Below, piece by piece: positions 36,241 through 48,796 of a DNA stretch of 64,000 bases. The notes below the pieces were generated by a model. The model did no database searches. It saw nothing but the letters and a program-made list of their open reading frames with translations, and was not told where the DNA came from. This stretch comes from Selaginella tamariscina (Eukaryota > Streptophyta > Lycopodiopsida > Selaginellales > Selaginellaceae): NCBI GenBank assembly GCA_003024785.1, contig PUQB01000206.1, forward strand, positions 1 to 64,000. Reading direction: 5' to 3'. Made by a program: the position numbers and the translations under genes. Numbering within the stretch: the stretch's first letter is position 1; each line of letters starts with the position of its first letter.

Positions 36241-37190
36241 GTTAGCTTACGTGTATTACATGTAATATTTTATAAATAAGTAGCGAAGAACAATAACTGT
36301 ATAATGTATATATATACTAAGAGTTTCATAAATATCTATTATAATTTAAATATGTGAGTCTATACATCTTACAGACATTATTTATATATGTGTAGAAAGG
36401 GACAAAGAGAGATGAATTTATGCATGCACACATGCTTGTATATATATACACACGTGTTTACCTTCAACACATGCTAGTGTCCATGCACATAGTCACAAAT
36501 TTTCAATTAAAATATTAAACCACTAAACCACATTATAAAACTCAGAGATAAAAAACCAACATGCGCACATCATATAAACATCCACAGACACACACACACA
36601 TCCACATATACAGAATTAAACATTCATAGGCACACCATTTCAATATATCGCAGAATTTATAATGCATCTCTCCTCTTTGTCTCTCTCTCTCTCACACACA
36701 CATATCACATAAGTTAAACATTATGTAATTCAAAATGAAATATCTTTTGTTAAGCCATAATTATTGAGTTTGCATGGAGGATGTATGTGTGTGTGTATAA
36801 TATAATATATAGGTGTGCATTCTTGATATAATTCAAAACTAAAATAAATTTTATTATGATATATTAAACTAAATAAATCTTTTCTTTTTATCCTTATTTA
36901 CAAAGTAAAAAATTATTTTTAATTTAGTTACAGAGTATAACTTACTATCAAATACATATGCCATGGTGAAATAAAAACATAATCTAAATAAGAAAGTAAA
37001 TAAAATATTTTTTCACTGTATTTTAATTAATTATAACATAATTTTATACATGTTACAAACCCAAAAACCAACCCTTGTTCTTGGACCCTTAGTACTTCCC
37101 CTAGTATGTTAGTCAAAAAAATTTTACCCTAGTATTTATAAAATTAGGCATAGTTTTTTTGCTTTGTTTATTTTACATTTTCCGGTGTTC

Positions 37191-37601
37191 TCTCTTGCCC
37201 TCAAGGTCATAGGTGGATCTAAATAAAGAGTACAAAAAATTTACAACGTGGCCACCATTATGAATTCCCATCCTTATCAATGCCATAAAAGCAAATGAGT
37301 GCAATGATTTATCTAGTTCTTGAAGTTCTTGTGAGGTTGTCCAAAATAAATACTAGTCCAATCTCTGAAAAGTGGCTAGGGCGTTGCAAAGGCCGAATGG
37401 CTTACCTTAAAGGTGAACTCCCCTTAATTGGTGATGAATGCCATCTTGACTTAGTCTTTGGTCGCAATTGTGACTTGGTTATATCCATTGAAACTATTTA
37501 TAAAGGAGTATATCTTGTGCCCCGTTACTTCCTCCAAGATGGCCTTGGTGAATGGGATGGGGAACAAGTCCTTCTCAGTGGTTGAGTTTGGCCATCAGTA
37601 G
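37191..37601 (-). pseudogene. Family-B RT fragment (distal part), unit 2
   Basis: Best-preserved reading of this fragment. On the minus strand it encodes KDLFPIPFTKAILEEVTGHK and GYNQV, then a degenerate continuation. The plus-strand open frame at 37,295-37,585 is its antisense shadow. The CACTA element ends immediately to its left. Confidence 0.72.
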
Positions 37602-39398
37602 TGTCATAGTTTTTACTATGACTTAACCCTTTATTTTGGACGTTAACTATTGTTACCTACTGTACTATGTTGAAGGACCTTAGATGTAGTAGGAAACAGG
37701 CTTGCTTAGTGCACTTGGGTATCTAGTGATGTCCGGCTGGGTGTCATTAGGTATTTACAGGAAATTCTAAACGAAGTTAAAACTTATCTTTTTAGAAAAC
37801 CGACCCCAAATTTTGACGTCTCAATTAAATTGATTGGTTAATGCAGATGAGTTCAACGTGTTGAGTAGGGTTAGGAACACCACTAGGGTTGCCCTAACCC
37901 ACGCCCTAAAACCCCACCCTTGAGTATGGTTTAGGGTTGGGAGTTAGGCTAAGTTAAACACTCATTTCGTTATCTAAATAAGGGGCTAGCAAATTCCGTG
38001 CCAACCCACTTACACATTTAGGAAAAGAGGGAGGGGGGGGCACTATAGGTAGAGTATGTAGTAGGAGAGTTCATGTGTTCATGACTGAGTTCGTTACTCT
38101 TTTGTTGGTGCAAGCTTTAACTTGTGTCGTTAAGGTACAACCCTCTGTTGTCGTAACTTCCATATAACATGGGTACATTCCACCTTCTGGTAGCTCACCT
38201 TAACATTGGCAAATCCATATCTAGAAGGTCTTGTCAAAATGCACATTCCAAGAGGTAGAGGTTGAGGCTTATCTCCAGCCTCCTCCTCCACATCAAGCTA
38301 GGTGTAACACTCATAACCAAAGCAAGGCACTGTCCAACTATGGATGTGGGATCTTGCTTAATAGGTTCACATTACCCAATTTCTGAGGGTTCATTGAGGG
38401 GTTCTAGAGTTGGCATTTAAAAGCCACGCTTGTGGCACTTGGTGCAGCTCTTGAATCTAAGGGGCTATGGCATGATAGTCCACATCATGGAAGGCAATGT
38501 CACATGAAGATGTGACACTGGGCTAAATGTCACACATTACAATGCCTAAGGCATGCCCTTTGGGGTTGTGTTATGGGTTTGTCTCCAAGGGGTTGGACAC
38601 TTTAGTAAGCAGGCATGCTTGTGCTCGCACTATGGTGCTAAGCCTTGGGCATTTGCTCAAGGGAGGTTAAGTCTTGTAACTAGGTGTGTATTTGCACACT
38701 TGGTTAAGGGAGTGTTCTCCTTGGAATCCAAGGGTTGAACAACCTAAACTTGTTAGCATGAGCCTTTTCATGAGGCACTCACAAGGTCATGTACTTAAGG
38801 TTATTTAAACCTAGCCTTAGGTATTTTGCTTAGCAGAACACTCGTGTTTGCCTATGGTGTACACTCGTGTCCTCCCTAAGTACAACCCTAAGTCTAGGGT
38901 ATAACTTGGCCACTCAAACCCTCAAGGGTTAGTTATGGTTTAAGGTACCCCTTATCGCCCTAAAGGGGTTGTATGCCCGGATGAGGGTGATTCCTTAAGG
39001 GTAAGTGATTATGCCTTAGCTTTGTCACAGGGGTATGTGTGAGACACATTTCCTTTGTGGGGTTAGGACATGAGCCTATCTAGGTCTACTAGGATACTAA
39101 AGTCTACTTGGGATATTTTCTAGGGTTCAGGGGATGGTCATTTTAGGGAACTTAATGTGGGATTCTAAATCTTTTGTTTAGCTAGGCATCTGAGTCAGAC
39201 TCTTGAAAGACTTAACCTTACTCACATAGGGTGATGACACCAAATGGCCACTAGGCAGCCACATGTTGCTACAACAATCAATGATAGTGTCATAACTTTT
39301 CTCTCCCTTAAGCTAACAAGGTGAAGGGCCAATTGGTGTTTATGATAGGGCCATTAGTCACTTTAACCCATGTCCGTTTGGGTCTTTTTCTCACATAT
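37602..39398 (+). mobile_element. Family-C solo LTR inserted in family-B RT, unit 2 copy
   Basis: Counterpart of 7,511-9,165. Starts TGTCATAGTTTTTACTATGAC. The probable end is at TCTTTTTCTCACA (39,398), where RT coding (minus: GKDRGIC) resumes. It carries a G8 run at 38,033-38,040. About 1.8 kb, close to the size of the other family-C LTRs. No intact target duplication is seen. Confidence 0.7.
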
Positions 39399-40888
39399 CC
39401 CACGATCTTTACCTAGATGGTCAACCCACTACGTTAGAACTATGACAAATAACCACTCTAGGTTCTTAATGCGGTACACGAAGTCCGCTTCCAGCCATTT
39501 GTCAATCTCTTACTTGGCCTTCCATGCATAGTTAAGATTGATGCAATATTGTTGTTGGCAACTAGGCCTCATGTCATGCTTCAGCTTGATCTTGTGCTCC
39601 GGTGGTACCCCCTTAGATCATCGTATGTCCCCTTGTGGATCCAAAGGCACTCAGTGATCCATCCCTTGAGATTCAGGCTTGCATGGGTGTATGGGGGTTC
39701 ATTGTTTGTACCTACATTGACTTACGTGATTGCCGCATTAGGGGTTATGTGATTGCCACATCAGGGGTCATGTTTCACCCATACATTAGCTTGCCGTGGT
39801 ACTCCTCCTAGGCCGGTGGGGCAATGTTCCTCAATTCCTCCATAGGATGGCTGCTTCGGGATCTGTGCTTCTACAGCTTCCCCCCCCAGCCTCCAACTGG
39901 GTCACTTGGTACACCACAACAGTTTCTCGGACCTCCTGTTATATGATGAATAGGTATGGTAAGCAAGCTAGGATGGCTACTTCTTCTTCATCGTCTAGTT
40001 CCCCGCTCTAGTCTGGGAGGTGTTACTCTTGGGATCGGGACTCCAATAGTGGTGCCCGAACTTGCTCCATGGTGACAGATACCAGTCCTTCTTTAGTGGG
40101 GAACCGGACTTGTTGGTGCTCTAGTCATGTTGCACCTTCGTGCCCCAGAGCCAAGGGCGACCGAGGAATAAGTTGAACCCCCCTTTTGTATGCATGTCAA
40201 AAATGACCACGTTTATCAAGAACTTGATACTCTGGATCTTGATTTTTACCCTCCTCATGATGCCCTTAAAAGCCACCTTGGCTTGATTTGCTATCCATAT
40301 GAGGAAGGGTGAGGGCTCTGGGGGTGGCATCTTCAGCTTCTAGTGGAGTTCTACTGACATGATTTTTACTCCTAATCCTTCATCTATGATCATGTTGTGG
40401 ATTGTGTGGCTAGTAACCTAGTTTGTTATAGCAGACACATCATCCACGAAGTCAACTGTTGTTGTCGCGACCCTTGGTGAGGCTATGGTTGGCCTGTGCA
40501 ATTCTTGAGTGAGGACTTCATACAACCCAGGGGATAGCCGGAGTAGTTTGCCTGGGGTCACTAACACTTGAGTTTCTCGCATCTTTCCTGTAGAGCCTCA
40601 TGTAATCATGTTGTTCCTCCTGCCCCTAGACTCTATGCACAACTTATCTGCTCCACAGCGGTCTTCACCTCTACATGCTTCTTGGCCCACTATCTCAACT
40701 CCACTAGTTCCACTTCCTCCTCACTTGAGTCCCCGTCATCCTCCTCCTCGAGGTCGATTGGTGGTCTCATCCTTTCCATCTATTGGGCTTGTGCCATGGT
40801 GATGGTCCCACATGGTAGCTCTAGTGGCAACATTGTTACATGGTTGGCTTGTCGTGCTAGAACCAATATCGCAAGAGAGGGGGATGGT
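39399..40888 (-). pseudogene. Family-B protease to RT start, unit 2
   Basis: Minus-strand reading includes a 69-codon open run at 40,330-40,121 ending FLGRPWLWGTKVQHD, the conserved segment after retropepsin, and RT entry at about 39,640-39,420 (EIDKWLEADFVY). Corresponds to 9,166-10,655. It is cut at 40,888 by element A. Confidence 0.75.
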
Positions 40889-41494
40889 TGTTAGGATCGT
40901 AGTTAGACATTTATAGGATTTCTTGTTATTTCATGGGCAAATATAATGGGAAAAATACTAAAAACATATATATTATTGAAAACCGAGAGTGGGAAGGATA
41001 TATCGAAGTACGAGTCACTAACGTAATACGGGCTAGTCACTACTGCAATCCGATGTTAAAGGCAGAGTACGACATACTTGGATAAGGATAAGAAGGAGTT
41101 ACAGTAACTAAATGGATCAGGCTAAGAGGTAGTTACTATAACTGCTAGTACGGAACCAGGAGTACGGGTATAAATAGACTAGATTAGGACTAAAAAGGGA
41201 TCTTGTATACTGTTATTTTGTACTATGTGCCGTGCGTGGACATAATATAAGTTTCCTTTCCCTCTCTATACGTCTATCTCTTACTCGTATTTCTGCTTTG
41301 ATGTATACTATTCATTTTCTCAGTACTGTGATGGGATCCATAGTACTGCTGCATGCTATATACCTTGCCATCCTTACCCTTTCCTGACCTTCTGATGTAT
41401 GATTTCTTCTCTATCTTATTTCGATAGACCCTTAATATAGGTTTGTCAATGGCGACCTCTACTATGTTCAGTTGGTAGGATTTCTGGCTTCAAC
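40889..41494 (+). repeat. Element A copy 2, 5-prime LTR
   Basis: Starts TGTTAGGATCGTAG and ends TGGCTTCAAC(A). TATA box GTATAAATAGAC near 41,168. Followed by the same TATGACGACCACGATGAG leader as copy 1. Confidence 0.88.
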
Positions 41495-41539
41495 ATATGA
41501 CGACCACGATGAGATGGTCATGTTAATAGGTAACTGATA

Positions 41540-43230
41540 ATGTGTTTGTAGAATGTACCAGGATGGGTAGACCAATACCCAAAGGAGTGTTGGAGTTTAA
41601 AGAGAAATCACGACGGAAGAAGAAGATTGAGGCTTTTCGTAGGCTTAGACATGAGTCCTCAATACGATCATGACAACTATTGCGGAAATGGAAGAACGTT
41701 CAACAAAGACCGCATGAGAATGGATCTATAGCATATAGTATAAGTGAATGGATGATTATCGACGTATTCTTGTAGAACATCAACGATATGAAGAGATTAG
41801 CAGAGACAACAAAGAGAGCATGAGGAGCGATACTTACAACGATAAGCAGTAATAGAACACGGAAGAGGATTGAAGAGCGTGAAGAACAGAGAAGGAGGAG
41901 CAATTGAAGCTCAAGGAGAGGAGCAACAAACGACAAAGTACGATGAGGTTAGAGGAAGAGGATACTAATCAGGAGAGTGACGATTACGGCAACGTACACC
42001 AATGAGGAAACTGGGATCTGTTGTTAGTGGAAGTACCTGACGAGATGGGAACACTAACAATTACAGGTAAGGTCATACCATCTACCTTTTCAGGTCTCAA
42101 GAATGAGGACACGAATCACCATATACAGAATTTGAGAAGGGTGTGAAGCTAACGAAATCAAGGATGAATACGAGAAACTACGAATATTTCCATTTACGTT
42201 GAAGGAAGATGCTAGCGATTGGTATTATGAAAATGTCATCACAATTGACAAGTATAGTACACTACTTGCACTATTCAAGAATTACTATGTACGAAAATAT
42301 CGTAAACGAGACCCGAATACAGTTATAGGAAATACGACAAGGACCTACTGAGGCGGTGGAAGATTACACGACGATTCCAGAGATTATACAACTGCTACAA
42401 GGTCGGAGATGTCAATGATAAATTGGCAAAGAAATGGTATATAAACGGACTACGGGATAACTTATAGCTTCAAGTAGACTAATAAAATCGCATGACTTAA
42501 ATGATATAATTAAAGAAGCAAAACAACTTGAAGTGTTGATACCTCCAAGATACGTAAATAATGATGAACGAGAATCAAGGAGACAATACTGGAAGGAGAG
42601 CGAAATACGGCCAAGAACCAAAACAATATTTTGCACAACATGCAAAAATGAAGGACATATGCTTCTAAATGTAAATACCCAAGTGTCAGATGTGTGGAGG
42701 AATAGGACATGAAGCAAGGCAATGTTCAATGCAGGATTTAAAACCCCAATCAATGATTGGACATACTGAGAGTTTTCCACCACCACCCAGATGGAACAAC
42801 ACCAAAATGCGAACTCATATGATTATCCACAATCACGAAATACTAATTCATATGACTATCCACAAAGAGCGTATAATGGGGAACGAAGGAATGGCAATGG
42901 AAGGAGATTTCCCCGTGAAGTCCGGAGCATTCTACCGACAAGGTAATAATACGGAAATATCACGTAGGGGACAATCTTTGTTACCAGCCCAACACAAACA
43001 GGACCACCTTTATTGCCACCAATACCACCTCCACCAGCATTACGAGGTCGAATCCAAATGTGACATGTTTCATGTGGAGAAAAAGGACACTATTCTACGA
43101 ATGTAATCGACTCAATAGTATTGCTGCTACACATGTGGTGAGATGGGACATTATTCACCAGAATGTCCACAACGTGAATTTAACACCGGAACATCTCCAC
43201 TGAACCAGCGACACAAGAATTGAAGTTCAA
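41540..43230 (+). pseudogene. Element A gag with four CCHC zinc-knuckle motifs
   Basis: Present only in unit 2. The capsid-like segment is readable at about 42,170-42,310 (KLRIFPFTLKEDASDWYYEN and STLLALFKNYYVRKYRKRD), like the Ty3-type retrotransposon gag domain. The nucleocapsid part has CX2CX4HX4C-like motifs at about 42,634 (CTTCKNEGH, last Cys after a shift), 42,678-42,720 (CQMCGGIGHEARQC, complete), 43,070-43,110 (CGEKGHYS, degenerate) and 43,127-43,170 (CYTCGEMGHYSPEC, complete). The region is split across frames by indels. The N-terminus at 41,540-42,080 is rich in Glu, Arg and Gln. Confidence 0.8.
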
Positions 43231-43549
43231 CAAGAAAATGATCCAGCGGATGACCATGAAGAACAAAATTACGAGTGCAAATGGGAACAATATACAGAAT
43301 TACCCTCAATAGAGACATATGCTATAACACGAGCTAAACGAGTACGGGTCGAACCAAACAAAGAAGAACCAATACGCAAGAATTGGGAGAAAGAGAAACT
43401 ACAGAGTGGCTGATCAAATTCAGAAAATGCAACAGGAGGAAAATCAAGACTCTATGCCTAATGAAATGAGTATGCATTCACAACAATCCACATCAGTAGT
43501 ACCACTTGGAGATTCGTATTATCGCTATTATCTGCAACAACTTGTATAG

Positions 43550-44170
43550 TTAATTATAAGAGATTACTGACCTTAGCACCATTTTGCGAACACAGATAAC
43601 AAATGCTTTGGACGTTAGCAACATTCAAATGACACAAGTCAAGTGGAGTGAATACCACGGAAGTTCTTACAGATGAGAAGGATTGGGATGAAGAAGTACC
43701 AATGATTACGGCTCGAATCGGCAAAAACAACATCAAAACATACCTATTGATGGAGGTTCAGGAGTGAATATAATTGAAGAGCAGACTTGCAAACAATTGG
43801 GTCTTGGGCCTATTGAAAATGCGCCCTTCTTGGTACGGATGGCTGATCAGAGGAAAGTCAGACCCGTTGGTATAATCAGATCTGTATGTATGAAATTGCA
43901 GGAATCAAGTTTAAGGTGTCTTTGGTCGTACTACGTATCGAGCAGACGAGCAAACCATACCAGATATTACTGGGAAGACCATGGTTAAGAGATGCAAAAG
44001 TACGACATAATTGGGAGCACACGAAATGGTACTCTATAAGAATGAACAAGAAGCAGTTGTTCAACACAACAAAAAAGCAATCGAACGACCAACTCGGCCA
44101 TTACGAATGGAGGATTTCGACTGGCATTACGGCTTAAACAAGGAAGAAGAAAAACTCCTTTTCAAAGCAA
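43550..44170 (+). pseudogene. Element A protease (retropepsin-like)
   Basis: The active-site segment IDGGSGVNIIEEQTCKQLGL is encoded from about 43,746 (catalytic Asp codon 43,749-43,751). It is followed by the FLVRMADQRKVRPVG segment and, after a frameshift, by KPYQILLGRPWLRDAKV at 43,950-44,000, the characteristic post-flap LLGRPWL motif. Only unit 2 retains this. Confidence 0.82.
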
Positions 44171-44429
44171 CCCAGACCTCATAGAGATAGCACAAGCTGA
44201 TTTATATCAAATGACACAGAAGAAGAAAACCAGAAAAGACAGCTACTAGTGATCAACAACACAACATATGGATACTCTCGGACTGACGGATAAGTTTAAA
44301 CAACCTTGCAACAACAACTACAATTCGAGACAAGCACGAACAAGAATACGGACTCAACAAAAACTAGAAAATTACGACCAATGAGAAGACTGAAGAAGTA
44401 AATTAAAACAAGTGAATATGGACCACAAA

Positions 44430-45260
44430 AGTACGAATAGCAGTTGATCTCGAACCGGAATACCGAAGACAGCTGATAAGTACTACGTCAAAATGCAGAT
44501 GTCTTTGCTTGGAGTTACGAAGATCTCAAGGGAGTTCCACCCACAATTTGTACCCATAAGATAGAATTACTACCACATGCAGTCCCCAGGAAACAGCAAG
44601 CATACCGAATGAATCCAACATTCTTGGCGAAAGTTAGAGAAGAAGTGGACAAGTTATTACAGGCCGGATTCATTATCCAATTGAAAACCCGCAATGGTTA
44701 TCACCAATTGTCGTAGTACCAAAGAAAAATGGCAAATTGTATCTGCGTCAATTATAAGAAATTGAACGATGTAACGAAGCGGGATACGTACCAATACCAT
44801 TCACCGAAGAATTGTTGGATACAGTAGCAGGACACGAAATGTACTCCTTTTTGGATGGATTTTCAGGATATAACCAAGTACAAGAGATAAGGATCAACCA
44901 AAAAGGCATTCATTAGTCCTTGGGGTACATATGCGTATGCGTTATGCCTTTTGGGCTATGCAATGCACCATTTACCTTCCAACGTTTGGTTAGTGAAACA
45001 TTCCGGGATTATTTGACCACGTTTATGAAAGTTTTCTTGGATGATTTTAGCATTTATGGAGCAAGACAAACACCTAGACTATTTAACGAAGTGTTTTGGG
45101 AAATGCCGATCAAATAATATAGCTCTTAATCCAGAGAAGTGCGTATTTTCTGTAAATCAGGAATTTTACTCGGGCATATTATATGCAAGGATGGAATAAT
45201 GGTAGATCAAGATAAAATCAAAAGTCATACAAACAATGCAACCTCTAAAGATGTAAGTGG
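44430..45260 (+). pseudogene. Element A reverse transcriptase, copy 2
   Basis: Entry region KVREEVDKLLQAGFI at about 44,630, palm segment NYKKLNDV, then PFGLCNAPFTFQR at about 44,950-44,985, and catalytic box FLDDF at 45,034-45,048 (Leu-Asp-Asp codons 45,037-45,045). In most Ty3/gypsy elements the box is YXDD or FXDD, so FLDD fits. Frameshifts near 44,690, 44,790 and 44,890. It is interrupted at 45,266 by a family-C LTR. Confidence 0.87.
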
Positions 45261-45265
45261 AGTAC

Positions 45266-47047
45266 TATCAGTTTTTACTATGACTGCCCTTTTACTTTGG
45301 ACGTTGATTGTTGTTACCTATTGTACTATGTTGATGGACCTAGATGTAGTAAGAAACAGGCCCGCTTAGTGCACTTGGGTATCTGGTGATGGTCCGGCCG
45401 GGTGTCATTAGGTATTTGCAGGAAACTCTAAGCGAAGCTAGAACTTACCTTCTAGAAACCCACCCCCAATTTTAACACTCGAATAGGCTGATTGGTCTTT
45501 CAGATGAGTTCGGCGTGTTAAGTAGGGTTAGGAACACCCCTAGGGTGCCCTAACCCATGCCTAAAACCCCACCCCCTTGGGTAGGGTTTAGGGTAGGAGT
45601 AAGGTGAGTTATAAGCTCATATTGCTAAAATTCAGTGCCAGCCCACTAACACATATAGGAAAAGAGGGGGGGGGGGGGGGGGCTCCGTCACATAAATAAG
45701 GTAGAGTATATGTAGGAGAGCTCCTGGGTTCATGAATGAGTTCGTTGCTCTTCTACCGGTGCAAGCTTTAGCTTGTGTCGTTAAGGTACAACCCTCTGTT
45801 GTGCCGCCCTAACTTCCAGATGCCAGGGGTACGTCCCACCTTCGGGGTAACTTACCCTTAACGTTGGCGAATCCATGGCCTGGGAGGTCTTGTCGAATGC
45901 ATGTTCCAAGAGACAGAAGTTGAGGCTTGTCTCCAACTCCTCCTCCATGTCAAGCTAGGTGTAGCACTCACGGCCAAGCAAGGCACATCCGTATCCTTGT
46001 CCAACTGTGGGCGTGGATCTTGTTTGACAGTTCACGTTACCTGGTTCATGAGGGTTCATTGAGGGGTTCTAGATTGGCATTTAGGAAACCACGCTTGTGG
46101 TACTTGGTGCAACTCTTGAATCAAAGGGCTATGGCATGATGCCCACATCATGGAAGGCAGTGTCACATGGAGATGTGACACTGGGCTAAACATCACATGG
46201 TACAACGCCCGAGGCACGCCCTTTGGGTTATGTCATGGGCTTGTCGTTAAGGGGTTGGATACTCTAGAAAATATGCATGCTGTGCTTGCACTAGGGTGCT
46301 AAGCCTTGGGATCCGCTCAAGGGAGGTTAGGTCTTGTAACTAGGTGTGCTTTGGCACACTTGTAGGGGAGTGTTTCTCCTTGGAATCCAGGGGTTGAACA
46401 ACCTAAGCTCATTAGTAGAAGCCTTTCGTAAGGCACTCGCAAGGTCATGTGCTTAGGGTTATCCCAAACCTAGCCTTAGGGAGTTTATTAGTAAAACACT
46501 CGTGTCCGCCTTGACGCACACTCGTGTCCTCACTAAGTACTAGCTCTAGGTCTAGGGTATAACTTGGCCACTCAAACCCTTAGGGGTTAGTCGTCGTTCA
46601 GGTACCCCTTGTCCCTAAAGGGTTGTACTCCTGGATAAGGGTGATTCCTCAAGGGGTAAGTGACGATGCCTTAGCTTTGTCTAGGGGTATGTGTGGAACA
46701 CACGTCTCCTTAATGGGGGTTAGGGCATGAGCCTGTCTAGGTCTTCTAGGGCCAGACCCTAAATCAACTAGGGTTATCCCTCAAGGGTTTTGGGGGCAGA
46801 CACTCTAGGAGACCTAGGCTAAACCCTAAGTCATCTAGGGTTATCCCTCAAGGGTTTTGGGGGTAGACACCTAGGGAGACTTAGGCTAAACCCTAAGTCT
46901 CCTATCCACTTTGGCATTAGAGTCTAACCTTAGGGGTCGTTGGGGTTGTTCTGGGAACTTAGCGTTGCTCACACAGGGTGATGACGCCGAATGGCCACCT
47001 GGCAGCCACATGTGTCACGTGTTGGCCTTTGGGTTAAAAGTTTAACA
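45266..47047 (+). mobile_element. Family-C solo LTR, unit 2-specific insertion
   Basis: 1,782 bp between GGAGTAC (45,261-45,265 AGTAC) and AGTAT (47,048-47,052), a 5-bp target duplication with one change. Unit 1 keeps the uninterrupted site (GGAGTACGACAGCTTC at about 12,511). It starts TATCAGTTTTTACTATGAC, a slightly eroded form of the family start, and ends AAGTTTAACA. Contains a G17 run at 45,666-45,682 and two copies of the 68-bp repeat. Confidence 0.88.
46757..46895. repeat. 68-bp minisatellite in unit 2 family-C LTR
   Basis: Two copies of the CCTAAGTCATCTAGGGTTATC-type unit (first reads CCTAAATCAACTAGGG), homologous to arrays at 15,995 and 17,615. Confidence 0.75.
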
Positions 47048-47052
47048 AGTAT

Positions 47053-47735
47053 GACGGCTTCTTGGGAAAATGGGATATCATCAAAGCTTTATCAAAAATT
47101 ATGCAACAATAGCAAAACTATTAACTATGCTACTGAGGAAAACACAACCATTCATATGGGATCCCGCAATGAGATAAAGCTTCAACACATTAAAACAAGC
47201 ATTAATGAAGGCTCCCATTCTAGCTAGTCCAAATTGGCGACAGGAATTTCATGTACAAGTGGACGCATCATCGTACGTTACGGATGCATATTAACACAAA
47301 CCTAGGAAAGACGGAAAAGATCGTTCATTATATACGCGAATCGGCGGTTAGCACCTACAGAAGAAAACTACATGATTACGGAAAAGGAGGCACTCGGAAT
47401 GGTTTATGCAGCTAAGAAATTTCGACATTATTTGTTAGCAAACAAAGTCAAATTCATTGTCGATCATCAAGCTCTTACACACTTGTTAATCAAGACCAAG
47501 CTCAAAGGAAGATTAGTATGCTGGTTTTTACTATTGCAGGAGTTTGACTTTCAAATCATCCACAACCAGGCAAATTACAACAACAAGCAAATTTTTAAGC
47601 ATATTACGCATGAGGAAGAAGGTGTTGGCATGAATGATGAACTACATATGCTAATTTATTCAGATACAACAAGAAGAAAACCAAAACACTACAATCAGAA
47701 GGATATCTTCAAGATATTGAACACTTTCTAACCAC
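47053..47735 (+). pseudogene. Element A RT connection and RNase H, copy 2
   Basis: The open run at 47,372-47,731 (119 codons) begins within the RNase H domain: EKEALGMVYAAKKFRHYLLA, then VDHQALTHLL and CWFLLLQEFDFQIIH. The upstream connection (LLGKMGYH-like, about 47,055) is frame-shifted. Confidence 0.85.
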
Positions 47736-47779
47736 TGGAATAGCACCAGACAAGTATGCAACTATGCAACAACGCAAAC

Positions 47780-48796
47780 AATCGTCTTACGATGCAAGCC
47801 ATACTGCATGGTATCAGGTAAACTATATAAGAGGGGAAAAGATGAAGTCTTAAGTGATGTGTGCCAATGGAAGAAGTGCTCTTATTACGAGAAGCCCATC
47901 AGACATTTGGAGGAATGTAATGGCAGAAAAATACTACAGTCGATTATGGGGCCAACGTTATTCAAGGATGCTATAGAATATTGTCAAAAATGTTGAACTG
48001 TAACGAACATCATACCAGCTCCACACCATCAGTTCCAACCATTACATCCAACAAAACCATTAGCTTCATTTATAAAATGGGAAATGGATTTTATGGGACC
48101 AATCAATCCTAAAAGCAGCAAGAGGAATTAGTATATATTTGGTACTCATGGATTACATTACTAAATGGGCAGAAGCTATCGCATTACAGGATTGCTGTGC
48201 AACACGTGTAGCCAAGTTTATCTACGAAAATATCGTAGTGCCAAATCTCGTAGTGCGATTTGGCACTCCAATGGAACTTATCAATGACCAAGGAACTCAT
48301 TTTGTTAACAATGGACAAGCGGAGGCTACTAATAAAATATTGAAAACTGTTTAACCAAAATAGTTAACATAAATCGCAAAAACTGGGACGAAAAAACTCA
48401 CATCCACGTTAGGGCATACCGTACTACATATAAAGTGGCAACAAAGTTTACACCATTTTCAATTTACATACGGATTAGAAGCCATTACGCCTATAGAGTA
48501 GATTATACCATCATTACGGATGTCACTCGAAATATGGCATTGGAGAAACAGAACAAGTTAACAACGATTACTACAACTCAAAAAACTTGATGAAAAGCGA
48601 CAACAAGCAGTCTTTAACATATAAGCAATACAAACACGTATTAAGGCGTGGCATGATCGATTACGACGAGTACAATGACGACCCATATTTCGAGTTGGAG
48701 AAATGGTATGGCACTATCAAGGAAATCTCCAACCCATCGGACATAAATTCAAGTCCAAATGTATGGACCTATATTATTACCGATATACGAGATAAC
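47780..48796 (+). pseudogene. Element A integrase, copy 2
   Basis: HHCC-type zinc-binding region at about 47,890-47,995 (CQKC at the end). Core fragment at 48,139-48,354 with DYITKWAEA, INDQGTHFVNN and the Glu in GQAEATNK. Relative to copy 1, it has lost about 40 codons between the second Asp and the Glu region (FVNN joins directly to NGQAE) and has a short inserted repeat (about 48,240, VPNLV). It is therefore non-functional. The C-terminal segment continues without interruption into the extra region, giving the empty site for the unit 1 LTR. Confidence 0.85.

Larger units (their letters stand above)
33895..37187. mobile_element. Non-autonomous CACTA (En/Spm-type) transposon
   Basis: 3,293 bp with terminal inverted repeats CACCGGAAAATG / CATTTTCCGGTG. 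The 3-bp target duplication TTC is on both sides (33,892-33,894 and 37,188-37,190). Unit 1 has the exact empty site: CTCCCTTCTCTCTTGCC at about 7,125-7,141. Subterminal inverted motifs include TTAACATACTAGGGG (about 33,984) and CCCCTAGTATGTTAG (about 37,099), with further CCCTAGT copies near each end, as expected for transposase binding sites. CAC termini and a 3-bp duplication are hallmarks of CACTA elements. No transposase (TNPD-like) coding region is visible; the interior is AT-rich except for a GC-rich island at 35,800-36,240. Confidence 0.92.

Noticed and set aside
42412..42786. 124-codon minus-strand open frame
   Set aside because: Antisense to gag; the plus strand carries the zinc-knuckle motifs.
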